NCBI GenBank assembly: GCA_019186985.1
Contig: JABARQ010000004.1
Coordinates: 1 to 64,000 of the forward strand
Length of the DNA: 64,000 nt
Reading direction: 5' to 3'
DNA from: Prosthecobacter sp.
Lineage (GTDB): Bacteria; Verrucomicrobiota; Verrucomicrobiia; Verrucomicrobiales; Verrucomicrobiaceae
A program made the position numbers and the translations under genes. Positions 34,978-43,354 of this stretch are shown one piece after another. The notes below the pieces were generated by a model. That model was not told the DNA's origin and searched no databases. It was given only the letters and a program-made list of their open reading frames with translations. How positions within the stretch are numbered: position 1 is the first letter of the stretch; every line of letters starts with the position of its first letter.

Positions 34978-36557
34978 GCCTGGGTCATCAGCAGCGTCCT
35001 GACCTCGCGGTTGAGGATCTTGCCAGTGCTGCCGAGCGGAAACTCCTCAACCTGTCTCAGCCGGGTCGGCACGGCGGCCTGGGCCAGGAGCCTGCGGCAG
35101 TGGGTAAGGATGTCCGACTGCTCGTCGGCAAGCAGCAATCCGGGCTTCAGACGCAGCGCCGCCGCCACTTCCTCACCGTAAAAGTCATGCGGAATGCCCA
35201 CCACCACGGCATCCTCCACGGACGGATGGTTCAGCAGCACCTCCCGGATGCCGCGCGGGCTGAGGTTCTGGCCGCCGCGGATGATGAGGTCCTTCTTGCG
35301 GCCGGTGATGAAGACATCGCCGTCGGCGTCGATGAGCCCGATGTCGCCGGTCGGGAACCATGCGGCTTCATCCAGCGTCTGGACCTTCAGGCTTTCGGCA
35401 TCGAGATAGCCGAGCATCCGGCAGCGGGTTCGGGCCATCAGCTCACCCTCGGATCCTGCGGCGGATTGAAACACTCCTTGTTCATCCGCCACCGCGAGTT
35501 CGACGCCCTCCAGCAGGCGGCCGACGGCGTTTTCCTTCCTGGGATGGGAGGGCGTGTTGGCGCAGAGGATGAGCAGTTCGGAAAGGCCGTAGCTCTCCAT
35601 GCATTCGACGCCGTAACGCGCCTCGAAGTCCTTCTTCAGCTTCAGGGCCAGCGGCGCGGTGCCGACACAGACCGCCCTCACGTTTTCGCGGCAGTAGCGG
35701 TGGCCGTCCTGGTCACGGTCCATGCGCAGCAGCGAGGCCATCATGGTGGGAGAGAGCCAGAGCGTGTTCGCCTGGTGGTCCTTCACGGGCTTCCAGAAGT
35801 TCAGGATCGTCTGCGCGGTGAAGGCGCAGGTGAGCACGACGCTGGAGCCAGCCATGAAGGGCGACATGAGCGTGTTCAGGTAGCCGCTGCTGTAGGCCAT
35901 CGGCCAGAGGTGCAGGAAGCGGTGGTCCGGGCCAAAGCCCATGGCCTTGTTGAAGGCGAGGGCGTTGCCAAACTCCGAGCGAACGCAGTGCACGACGCCC
36001 TTGGGCATGCCAGTGGTGCCGGAGGTGAACAGGATCAGCAGCAGGTCGTCATCCGACACGCCGGCCAGCGGCGTGATGCCGGCATCCGGCTTCACCGAAT
36101 CCAGGGTCCAGGTCTGCTCGGCATCCTCGGGATGGAAGCTCTGCTCCTGGCCGAGCGACACACGCACCTGGCGCAGCGAGGGCATTTTCTGCGTGGCCTG
36201 GAGGACAATGGAACGGGTGCAACGTGAGAAGAGCACCAGTCGTACGCCGCTGTGCTCCAGGATGTAGGTGATCTCGCTGGTATGCAGAGCCTGGTTCACC
36301 GGCACGGCCACGGCTCCGATGAAGAGGCAGCCGAAGTAGAAGGCGACAAACTCCGCCGAGTTCGCCAGCAGCAGGCCGACACGGTCGCCCTTGCCCACGC
36401 CCTCGGCCTTCAGCAGAGAGGCGGCACGCAGGCCCCAGTCATGCATTTGGGCGAAGGTCCAGGTCCGCTGGGTCATGGACTCAATGAGGAAGACGCGGTC
36501 CGGATCCCTCCGGAAAACGGCTTCGATCTGGCGGACGATGGCGTCGGAGTCAGGCAT
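34974..36557 (-). CDS. AMP-forming acyl-CoA/acyl-ACP ligase
   Basis: A 527-residue ANL-superfamily adenylating enzyme. It has the P-loop ILFTSGTTGMPKGV, the A5-like region ESYGLSELL, the A7 FPTGDIGLIDADGDVFITGRKKDLIIRGG and the catalytic Lys segment PLGSTGKILNREV near the C-terminus. It activates a carboxylic acid as acyl-AMP and transfers it to CoA or phosphopantetheine. The stand-alone ACP downstream is a likely acceptor. The acid is unknown. It lies 30 bp after the 752-residue gene. Confidence 0.92.
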   Translation of the reverse strand: MPDSDAIVRQIEAVFRRDPDRVFLIESMTQRTWTFAQMHDWGLRAASLLKAEGVGKGDRVGLLLANSAEFVAFYFGCLFIGAVAVPVNQALHTSEITYILEHSGVRLVLFSRCTRSIVLQATQKMPSLRQVRVSLGQEQSFHPEDAEQTWTLDSVKPDAGITPLAGVSDDDLLLILFTSGTTGMPKGVVHCVRSEFGNALAFNKAMGFGPDHRFLHLWPMAYSSGYLNTLMSPFMAGSSVVLTCAFTAQTILNFWKPVKDHQANTLWLSPTMMASLLRMDRDQDGHRYCRENVRAVCVGTAPLALKLKKDFEARYGVECMESYGLSELLILCANTPSHPRKENAVGRLLEGVELAVADEQGVFQSAAGSEGELMARTRCRMLGYLDAESLKVQTLDEAAWFPTGDIGLIDADGDVFITGRKKDLIIRGGQNLSPRGIREVLLNHPSVEDAVVVGIPHDFYGEEVAAALRLKPGLLLADEQSDILTHCRRLLAQAAVPTRLRQVEEFPLGSTGKILNREVRTLLMTQA

Positions 36558-36587
36558 GAAGTCGAGTAGGTTGGTCTTCAGGCGGAA

Positions 36588-38846
36588 TCAGCGCCCGGCC
36601 TCATTCCGGATGTGGGAGGCGAGAATTTTCTGGCCGACATCGTCCACGCGCTTGTGCAGCCATCCCAGGGCGCCGCCGAGGCGGTTGAAGACGGTGCTGA
36701 CGATCCCGATGGTATCGAGCGTCCGGGCCTGGTTCTGCACAGCCTGGTCCTCGGCAAGCAGCCTCACCAGCTGATCGCGGGTGGAGAGGTAGCGCTCGGC
36801 GATGGCCTGCACCAGGCGTGGCCGAGGCTGGCGGGTGTTGTCACCGGTGAGGTAGATGTTCACCGCCGGGTTGAGCTGCTCAAACTCATCGGGATCGAGC
36901 GGACGCAGACGGTAGTTCAGTCGGCTGTGACGGCGCTCCTGCGCGGCGAGAGCGAGAAGCTCCTTCAAGTCGCGGTCGAGAAGCTGCAGGAACTGGCGTG
37001 CGAGCACCTCCATGAAGGGTCCTTCCTCGGTCGCCTCCTGGAGGAACCAGTTGGTGCCCTGCTGGTCCTTGTTGAAGCCGGCGAACTCCAGGAAGGTCGT
37101 GGAATCGAAGCCTGACAGGCGCAGGCCTGCGGCGATCTCGACGATGGAAAGGGTGCGGTCATCCAGGCGGGCCAGCAGGTAGCCGGCCATGGCGGCGGCA
37201 CCGGCGGGCTCAGGCTTGCGCACATGGCTGCACAGATGCGCCACCTTTTGCTCCATCGTCATGCCGGCGAACTGCGGCAGGCTGGCGGCTCGATGCATGT
37301 CATCCGCGTAAATCAGCGCCTGGGCGAGGGGGTTGAGCGTGTGGGTGGCCGGGTGAAAGGTCTCCTTGCCCATGAAGGGGCCGTTGCCGGTCATGCTGGC
37401 CTTGAGAATCTCATAGCAACGGTTGCCGTTGGCATAGGAGCTTGAACCCAGGCCAACGTAGGCGGTGCCACGGCCGGAAAGATGCCGCTCGACCACCACT
37501 CCCAGGAGCTGGGCCAGGGACTGGAGGTTGGCGAGGTCGAAGACGCCGTGAATGCGGGTGGGGATGTCCTTGCCGAGCTGCTGACGGCTCAGTAAGGAGT
37601 CGATGGCCGGGAAGGTGGCCTTGAGGTCGGCACGGATGGAGGCGCTGAGGCAGGAGGGGTTGCGAAGCTGCAGGTCGGCCAGAACGGCGGCGGCCAGCGC
37701 GGCGCCGATGGAGGCCTGGTTCCAGGTGGAGATAGCCGCTGTGTCATTGCGCGGCAGTGTTTCATCCAGCATGACCAGGTAGCCGGTCATCAGGCCGAAC
37801 AAACCGCCTTCCACACCGCTGCGGACGACCACTCGGCCGTTTTCGACGGAGCAGCCCAGGGAGCGCAGCGTGTAGCACACCTTTTCATCCGCCAGGAGCT
37901 GGTCGGTCGTGCAGCGGCGTTCGCGGGCCACATCGGCCAGCGAGTTGGCCAGCAGGTTCTGCATTTCATCACCGCTCTGAGGGTTGGTGGGGAAGAAATA
38001 CCCGCCAGCATCCAGCGCGTCCTTGAGGGCGCCGGGGTCGCGCTGCTTGCGGTTGATGTAGGTGTGCAGGACGGTCAGCGGCGGCTGCTCCTGCTCCAGC
38101 GAGCGGAGGTGCTCGGTCTTCTCCGCGTTCATGAAGTCCGCCTGCTCATCCGGGCACCAGATGATCAGCCAGCCTTCATCGTCGTTGAGGATGGTGAAGT
38201 CGCGACCAGCGAGCGTGACCGGCTTTTTCTGCATGAAGCGCAGCGCCTCATGGAGGGAGATGCCCATGTTGGAGGACGTGGAGCAGACGACCGGCCGGGC
38301 GGCATACACTTTCCAGATGGCCAGGGATTCGAGGTCGATGCCATCCAGCTGCTCCGGAGTCAGCGCAGCCAGTTCGGCATCGGTGAAGATCAGGCTGGCC
38401 TGTCCATCGGCTCCGCGCACCTTTCGGGAACGCAGGAAGGCCAGGGTGTCGGCACGGCGCGAATCAGGGGTGGCTTTCTGCAGGCGGCGCAGCTCCTTCA
38501 GGATGTGCTCGCCCAGCAGGCCCAGGCCGTTGAAGCATTTTACACAGCTGCCGTAGTCCTTCCAGCCGCGCAGAAAGCGGATGCGGCGGCCGGTGACCAG
38601 ACCGGCCACGGGCGCGTCGAAGATGAGGTTGTCGTGCGTCTTGTCATAGGGCAGAAGGCTCGCGTTGTGGTCGACCCGGGGCTTGACCCCGAGCTTGCGG
38701 GCCAGGCGAGCCGTGAACACGGCCAGGTCCATGGGCTCCAGACTCTCCGCATCGCGCTCTTTGCCAATGATCACAAGGCCCTGGTCGGCCTGCGTGGTTT
38801 CATCAAGACCGGGAATGGAGGTGTGGAGGTAGTAAGATTTCGACAT
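36588..38846 (-). CDS. Unrecognised 752-residue protein
   Basis: A large soluble protein with no signal peptide or membrane helix that I can see. I recognise no family. Visible features are a CVKCF pair at about residues 101-105, a C-S-T-S-S-N segment after AIWKVYAARP, a Gly-rich GVEGGLFGLMTGYL stretch, GLGSSSYANGNRCYE, and a C-terminal third rich in Leu/Arg/Glu helices. Base composition and codon usage look like those of the neighbours. It lies 12 bp after the GDH-like gene and 30 bp before the ligase gene, so it belongs to the operon. An enzyme or a scaffold are both possible. Confidence 0.85.
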   Translation of the reverse strand: MSKSYYLHTSIPGLDETTQADQGLVIIGKERDAESLEPMDLAVFTARLARKLGVKPRVDHNASLLPYDKTHDNLIFDAPVAGLVTGRRIRFLRGWKDYGSCVKCFNGLGLLGEHILKELRRLQKATPDSRRADTLAFLRSRKVRGADGQASLIFTDAELAALTPEQLDGIDLESLAIWKVYAARPVVCSTSSNMGISLHEALRFMQKKPVTLAGRDFTILNDDEGWLIIWCPDEQADFMNAEKTEHLRSLEQEQPPLTVLHTYINRKQRDPGALKDALDAGGYFFPTNPQSGDEMQNLLANSLADVARERRCTTDQLLADEKVCYTLRSLGCSVENGRVVVRSGVEGGLFGLMTGYLVMLDETLPRNDTAAISTWNQASIGAALAAAVLADLQLRNPSCLSASIRADLKATFPAIDSLLSRQQLGKDIPTRIHGVFDLANLQSLAQLLGVVVERHLSGRGTAYVGLGSSSYANGNRCYEILKASMTGNGPFMGKETFHPATHTLNPLAQALIYADDMHRAASLPQFAGMTMEQKVAHLCSHVRKPEPAGAAAMAGYLLARLDDRTLSIVEIAAGLRLSGFDSTTFLEFAGFNKDQQGTNWFLQEATEEGPFMEVLARQFLQLLDRDLKELLALAAQERRHSRLNYRLRPLDPDEFEQLNPAVNIYLTGDNTRQPRPRLVQAIAERYLSTRDQLVRLLAEDQAVQNQARTLDTIGIVSTVFNRLGGALGWLHKRVDDVGQKILASHIRNEAGR

Positions 38847-38858
38847 CGGGAGCGGAAA

Positions 38859-40106
38859 CTAGCGGGACAGAGCGGCGCCGAGACGTTCCAGGGCCAGCAG
38901 CTGGGCGGCCACGGCGAGGGAGACGTTTCGGGAAGCGGCACATTGGAGCATGGATTGAGCCGTGGCAATCATTCGCGTGTCCAGACGGGCATGCGCCTCC
39001 TCGGCCGTCCACAGGGCGCCGCCGCGGTTTTGAGCCCATTCGAAGTGGCTCATCGTGATGCCGCCGGCGTTGACGACCACGTCGGGGATGATTTCGATGC
39101 CCCGGCCGGTGACCGTGCCCTCGGCGTCCGGGCAGATGGGACCGTTGGCGATTTCCATGATCATCCGGCACTGTAGACGGGCGGCAAGCTCTGCGGTGAT
39201 CTGGCCGGCGGTGGCCGCCGGGATGATGATGTCGGCCTTCACGGCAAGCACTTCCTGGGCGGAGACCGGCCCGGCCCCCGGGACCTGAAGCCCAGCCAAA
39301 TCTTTGCCAGCCGTTTTGGCGTCCCAGAGCATCTCGGCATCCAGGCCTTCGGCCCGCTGCCAGCCGCCGGAGGAATCCGCCGCACCGACCAGACGCAGAC
39401 CGTTCTTTTGCAACACCCGGGCCAGGTGCCCCCCCGCGCTGCCATAGCCCTGGACGGCGAAGGTCATGCCCTCAGGCTTCTGGCCGCGCTGGCTGAGAAT
39501 TTCGCGCAGCACGTTCCAGGCGCCGCGTGCGGTGGCACCGGGCCGGCCGGGAATGCCGCCCAGGGCCGGCGGCTTGCCGTTGATGGCGCCGGGGATGCAG
39601 GCGCGACGCGTCAGGTTGAACTGATCCGCCATCCAGCCCATGACCTTCGCATCGGTGCCGAGGTCAGGGGAAAGGATGTCCACATCCGGCCCGACATCCT
39701 CGCCCAGGGCGTTCAGGTAGCCGCGGGCGAGCTGTTCGACCTCACGCGTGGAAAGCTTCTTCGGGTCCACGCAGACACCACCGGCGGCACCGCCGTGGGG
39801 CAGGCCGTTGACGGCGCACTTCAACAGCAGGCGGAAGGCCAGGCCGGTCAGGTCCTCCTCACTGGTCGCCGGATGAAATCGCACCCCGCCCTTGGTCGGG
39901 CCGAAGCAGTCGGAGTAACGCAGCCGCCAGCCGGTGAACAGGCACAGGCCGCCATCGTCCATGCGCACGGGCAGCGTGAAGCGGCGCACGGTCTTCGGCT
40001 GCGTCAGGCGCAGCTTCACGTCCTCAGGCAGGCCGGACATGGCCAGGGCGGAGGCAAAGCGGGTGCCGCCGAGCTTTTGAAAAACTGGATCGATCGTTTC
40101 GGGCAT
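38859..40106 (-). CDS. Glu/Leu/Phe/Val dehydrogenase-like protein lacking the catalytic Lys
   Basis: A 415-residue GLFV dehydrogenase homologue. The substrate domain keeps Lys72 (PTKGGVRFHP), Lys96 (LLLKCAV) and Asp148 (LSPDLGT), and the NAD domain has GYGSAGG at 220-226. The active-site signature GGxKGG reads GGAAGG: Ala108 (codon GCC at 39783-39785) replaces the catalytic lysine. AAG/AAA to GCC needs at least two changes, so a simple read error is unlikely. Amination/deamination chemistry should be lost or altered. It sits in the nonulosonic-acid operon, 25 bp after the SpsF gene, where no standard GDH is expected. Confidence 0.9.
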   Translation of the reverse strand: MPETIDPVFQKLGGTRFASALAMSGLPEDVKLRLTQPKTVRRFTLPVRMDDGGLCLFTGWRLRYSDCFGPTKGGVRFHPATSEEDLTGLAFRLLLKCAVNGLPHGGAAGGVCVDPKKLSTREVEQLARGYLNALGEDVGPDVDILSPDLGTDAKVMGWMADQFNLTRRACIPGAINGKPPALGGIPGRPGATARGAWNVLREILSQRGQKPEGMTFAVQGYGSAGGHLARVLQKNGLRLVGAADSSGGWQRAEGLDAEMLWDAKTAGKDLAGLQVPGAGPVSAQEVLAVKADIIIPAATAGQITAELAARLQCRMIMEIANGPICPDAEGTVTGRGIEIIPDVVVNAGGITMSHFEWAQNRGGALWTAEEAHARLDTRMIATAQSMLQCAASRNVSLAVAAQLLALERLGAALSR

Positions 40107-40131
40107 GGGGGACGGTCTTCTTCTTGCCTTG

Positions 40132-40890
40132 TTATTTCACCTTTTGTTCGGCGCTGTACTTCTGCTCCACGTTGGCGTTCAGCGAGGCAAGCTCGGGCCG
40201 CTGCTCCAGCAGCGCCAGCACCTCCGCCGTGGTGATCAGATGATCCGGCCTCCAGAGGCTGTTGTAGACAGTCTCCACAAACTCCCAGTCCTCGGGCGTG
40301 TCCACCGTCCAGCGGAAGCGCGACAGGTCCGCGTCATTGACCCAGGACAGGGCGCGGAACTTCTCCGGATGATGGTAGAAATGCGGCGTGACGTGCTCAC
40401 GCTCGTTCGGCAGGTGCGCCTCCTGGAAGTTCCTCGCCAGGGCCCTGGCCGTGAAGATCTCGGTGTCCAGGCCCCGAGGAAAACGGCGCTCGAAGACGCT
40501 GCTCATGAAGTCGGCGGGCGGGTCCTCCTGAAGCGCCGCATGGAAACGCTCCAGCATCGCGTCGCACACCACCGGGTCATAGAGCGGACAGTCGCCGGTG
40601 ATGCGAACGATGACATCGGCGCCCGCTGCCTGGGCCGTGCCATGGTAACGAGCGAGCACGTCCTCCTCGCTTCCGCGGAAGCAACGGTAGCCAAGGCGCT
40701 CCACCTCGGCGGCCAGGGCGTCGTTTTCCGGGTTCGTCGAGGTGGCCAGCCAGACTTCATCGATCCGCTTCACGGAGGCCGCACGCTGCAGCACGTGGCC
40801 GATCATGCTGAGCCCGCAGAGTGGGCGGAGCACCTTGCCGGCGAGACGTTGCGAGCCCATGCGGGCCTGGATGATGGCGATGGTCTTCAT
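40132..40890 (-). CDS. SpsF-type cytidylyltransferase (probable CMP-pseudaminic acid synthetase)
   Basis: A 252-residue nucleotidyltransferase with the start TIAIIQARMGSQRLAGKVL and ITGDCPLYDP, matching SpsF. In Bacillus sps operons SpsC-G correspond to pseudaminic acid genes, SpsF being the cytidylyltransferase. Placement one base from pseI and downstream of pseB, pseC and pseG-H supports the same role. A second, NeuA-like cytidylyltransferase is at 48.9 kb in the divergent operon, so each operon seems to have its own. Confidence 0.82.
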   Translation of the reverse strand: MKTIAIIQARMGSQRLAGKVLRPLCGLSMIGHVLQRAASVKRIDEVWLATSTNPENDALAAEVERLGYRCFRGSEEDVLARYHGTAQAAGADVIVRITGDCPLYDPVVCDAMLERFHAALQEDPPADFMSSVFERRFPRGLDTEIFTARALARNFQEAHLPNEREHVTPHFYHHPEKFRALSWVNDADLSRFRWTVDTPEDWEFVETVYNSLWRPDHLITTAEVLALLEQRPELASLNANVEQKYSAEQKVK

Positions 40891-41958
40891 TCAAGGATGG
40901 GGTTGGGCGCCTTCAACCAGGTCCCAGGAAAGGGGGGTGCCGCGTTCCACCGCCACCCGCGCCCGGGCTCCCAGCACCTGCTCCAGATGCTTCGGATGCA
41001 GGCCGTGGGCGGGACGGATCACGCGGACGTTTTCAGGGGTGAAGGCCTCCCCGGCGGCGATGTCGGCCACGGCGAAGAGCGAACGGCGGAAGACGCGGCT
41101 CTTCATCTCCTTGGGGGAGACTTCGTAGTTCACCCGGCCCAGGGCCTGTTCGGTGACGCGGATGGCGTCCACCATTTCGCGGAACTCCCCCGGCTCCATG
41201 CTGAAGGCGGAGTCGGGGCCGGGCGTGGCGCGGGAAAGCGTGAAATGTTTCTCCACGACACAGGCGCCGAGGGCCACCGCCGCCACGGCCACCGTGCTGC
41301 CCAGCGTGTGGTCGCTGAGGCCGACGGGCGTCTGAAAACGCACCGCCATGTCCTGGATCGTGCGCAGGTCCATTTCATCCGGCGAAGCCGGGTAGGCGCT
41401 GGTGCATTTCAGCAGAACCAGGGGGCCGCTGCCGGCCGAACGAAGGGTTTCGACCGCCTCGCTGACCTCCTCCAGCGTGGACATGCCGGTGGACATGATG
41501 ACGGGCTTCTTGGTGGCTGCGATCTTCCGCAGCAGCGGCAGGTCCACGAGCTCAAAGGAGGCGACCTTGTGAACCGGCACGTCCATGGCTTCGAGGAAGT
41601 CCACCGCACTGGCGTCAAAGGGCGTGGAGAAGAAGTCCATGCCGAGGTCGTTGGCGATCTTCTTCAGCCTCGGCTGCCAGTCCCAGGGCATGTAGGCCTC
41701 CTGGTAGAGGTCATGCAGCGTGCGGCCGTCCCAGAGCGTGCCGCCGCCAATGAGAAAGGGCGGCTTGTCGCTGGCGATGGTCATGGTGTCCGCCGTGTAG
41801 GTCTGAACCTTCACCGCGTCAGCACCGGCTTCCTTCATCGCCTCGATGATGCGCACGGTAAGGTCGAAGTCCTGGCCGTGGTTCGCCGAAAGCTCGGCGA
41901 TGATGTAGGTGGGATGTCCGGGTCCCACCGGACGGTTGCCGATCTTGAAGTCCATCAT
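40891..41958 (-). CDS. pseI: Pseudaminic acid synthase
   Basis: A 355-residue NeuB-family enzyme condensing a 2,4-diacetamido-trideoxy-altrose with phosphoenolpyruvate. It has the start TYIIAELSANHGQDFD, VKVQTYTADTMT, the PseI-type LWDGRTLHDLYQEAYMPWDW, STPFDASAVDFLEAMDVPVHKVASFEL, and a C-terminal SAF (antifreeze-like) domain from about 290. The NeuB-like protein of the divergent operon has a different signature, separating the two pathways. The ATGATG start overlaps the PIG-L gene. Confidence 0.92.
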   Translation of the reverse strand: MMDFKIGNRPVGPGHPTYIIAELSANHGQDFDLTVRIIEAMKEAGADAVKVQTYTADTMTIASDKPPFLIGGGTLWDGRTLHDLYQEAYMPWDWQPRLKKIANDLGMDFFSTPFDASAVDFLEAMDVPVHKVASFELVDLPLLRKIAATKKPVIMSTGMSTLEEVSEAVETLRSAGSGPLVLLKCTSAYPASPDEMDLRTIQDMAVRFQTPVGLSDHTLGSTVAVAAVALGACVVEKHFTLSRATPGPDSAFSMEPGEFREMVDAIRVTEQALGRVNYEVSPKEMKSRVFRRSLFAVADIAAGEAFTPENVRVIRPAHGLHPKHLEQVLGARARVAVERGTPLSWDLVEGAQPHP

Positions 41959-42638
41959 TGAATTTCTCGCACAAGTTCAAACGCCTCCGCCGCCCCGACT
42001 CCCACAACGCTGCCCCAGCGGTGCGCGATGGCCCGCAGCGCCTCGGGCGAGCGAGGGTGCGGAAAGGCGCGCGTCTCGCTTTCATACACCTGCATGGCGG
42101 CGATTTTTGTCTCCAGGGTCCCGGCGATGTCAAAGAACACGCTGGGATGAAAACGCGGCTCGAAGCGCTGGAACGACCACTCCGTCGAGGAGGCGACTTC
42201 ATAGGCATACAGGCGGCGGACGCAACGACCCGCCATCGGCCGGGTGGCGGTCAGCGTGGCGCGGTAGGTGATGACATGATCCATGTTCAAATCACCGCCA
42301 TGCTGGGTGAACACCGTGTCCGGCCGCACCCGCTCGATTTCACGCTCGATGGCCTGGGTGACGTCCAGCAGCGGCACGGTGTCCATCTTCTGATCAGGAA
42401 AACCCAGCACCTTCACGGAAGCGGCGCCGACGAGCTTTCCAGCACGTTCGGCGCGCTCATGATGGACGCTCAGGGCGGCGGCGGCCTGGCTGCTGTCGAA
42501 ATCCGGCCGTGAGGTCAGGCCGTTGGCGAGGATGATGATGTGCACCCCGACACCATCCGCCGACAGCCGGGCCATCGTTCCGCCGCAGCCCAGCACCTCA
42601 TCATCCGGATGGGCGGCGATCACGAGGACGTTCTTCAT
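41955..42638 (-). CDS. PIG-L/LmbE-family deacetylase
   Basis: A 227-residue zinc-dependent N-deacetylase. The signature AAHPDDEVLGCGGTMARL is complete, with a second metal His in MDHVITYR. Relatives deacetylate GlcNAc-PI, GlcNAc-inositol (MshB) and amino sugars. It is translationally coupled to the formyltransferase gene upstream and to pseI downstream (4-bp overlaps). The likely role is to free an amino group on a pseudaminic acid intermediate so that it can be re-acylated. Confidence 0.9.
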   Translation of the reverse strand: MKNVLVIAAHPDDEVLGCGGTMARLSADGVGVHIIILANGLTSRPDFDSSQAAAALSVHHERAERAGKLVGAASVKVLGFPDQKMDTVPLLDVTQAIEREIERVRPDTVFTQHGGDLNMDHVITYRATLTATRPMAGRCVRRLYAYEVASSTEWSFQRFEPRFHPSVFFDIAGTLETKIAAMQVYESETRAFPHPRSPEALRAIAHRWGSVVGVGAAEAFELVREIQ

Positions 42639-43354
42639 GGGGCTGGAGTGGAGGCGTTGGGAGAAGGGCGCGTGACCTTCACGTCGGCCACAAGCCGCCC
42701 ATCATAGAGAGCGGCGCGGGTGAACTCAAGGCGGAAGCCGCCATGCTCGATGAAGGCATGGGGATAGCCCTCGGCATCCAGCATGCGGATGAAGTCATGC
42801 AGGGCGCCAAGGTCCGGCAGGTCCGCCGGGATGGCGCTCTGCTCCGGGCGACGGCGCTTGAAGATGACCGGTTCACCGCCCTGGGGCTCCGGCTCCGGCC
42901 CGGTGCGGATCATCTCCTCGATGATCTCCGCCGAAAGCCGGCCCGCACGCAGGAAGATCTCCTCGGCACCGCCCTCCAGGCTCAACGATTTTTTGGCATA
43001 GACAGGGCCGGCGTCCATCTCATGCACCATGCGCAGCGCCGTCAGCCTCGTCTCGCGATGGCCGCGCTGGATGAGATTCTGAAGGGGCGAGCCTCCACGT
43101 CCATAAGGCACGTCGGTCATGTGAAAGCAGACGCATTCATATGCGTCCAGCCACTCATCCGGCACACGCATCGACCAGTGCAGGAAGAAGATGTAGCGCG
43201 GCTTCGGCGACTCCTGGAGCAGGGTCGCGAGCTCCTCCACCGATCCGGCAAAATCCCACTTTCCCGGAAGGGACTGCAGCCGTTCCGCAAACAGCACGCG
43301 GTTCCAAGGGCGGCTGCCGGCGACGATGTAACGGGGGAGGTCAGAAGAACTCAT
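42635..43354 (-). CDS. Formyltransferase-family protein (sugar N-formyltransferase-like)
   Basis: A 239-residue protein like methionyl-tRNA formyltransferase and sugar N-formyltransferases. The active-site region reads CFHMTDVPYGRGGSPLQNLI, keeping the catalytic His of the N-x-H motif but with Cys in place of Asn, followed by TALRMVHEMDAGPVYAK with the conserved Asp. The ATG at 43354 overlaps the pseG-H gene by 14 bp; the longer open frame upstream is a shadow of that gene. Beside a deacetylase in a Pse operon, N-formylation of an amino sugar is the likely function. Confidence 0.83.
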   Translation of the reverse strand: MSSSDLPRYIVAGSRPWNRVLFAERLQSLPGKWDFAGSVEELATLLQESPKPRYIFFLHWSMRVPDEWLDAYECVCFHMTDVPYGRGGSPLQNLIQRGHRETRLTALRMVHEMDAGPVYAKKSLSLEGGAEEIFLRAGRLSAEIIEEMIRTGPEPEPQGGEPVIFKRRRPEQSAIPADLPDLGALHDFIRMLDAEGYPHAFIEHGGFRLEFTRAALYDGRLVADVKVTRPSPNASTPAP

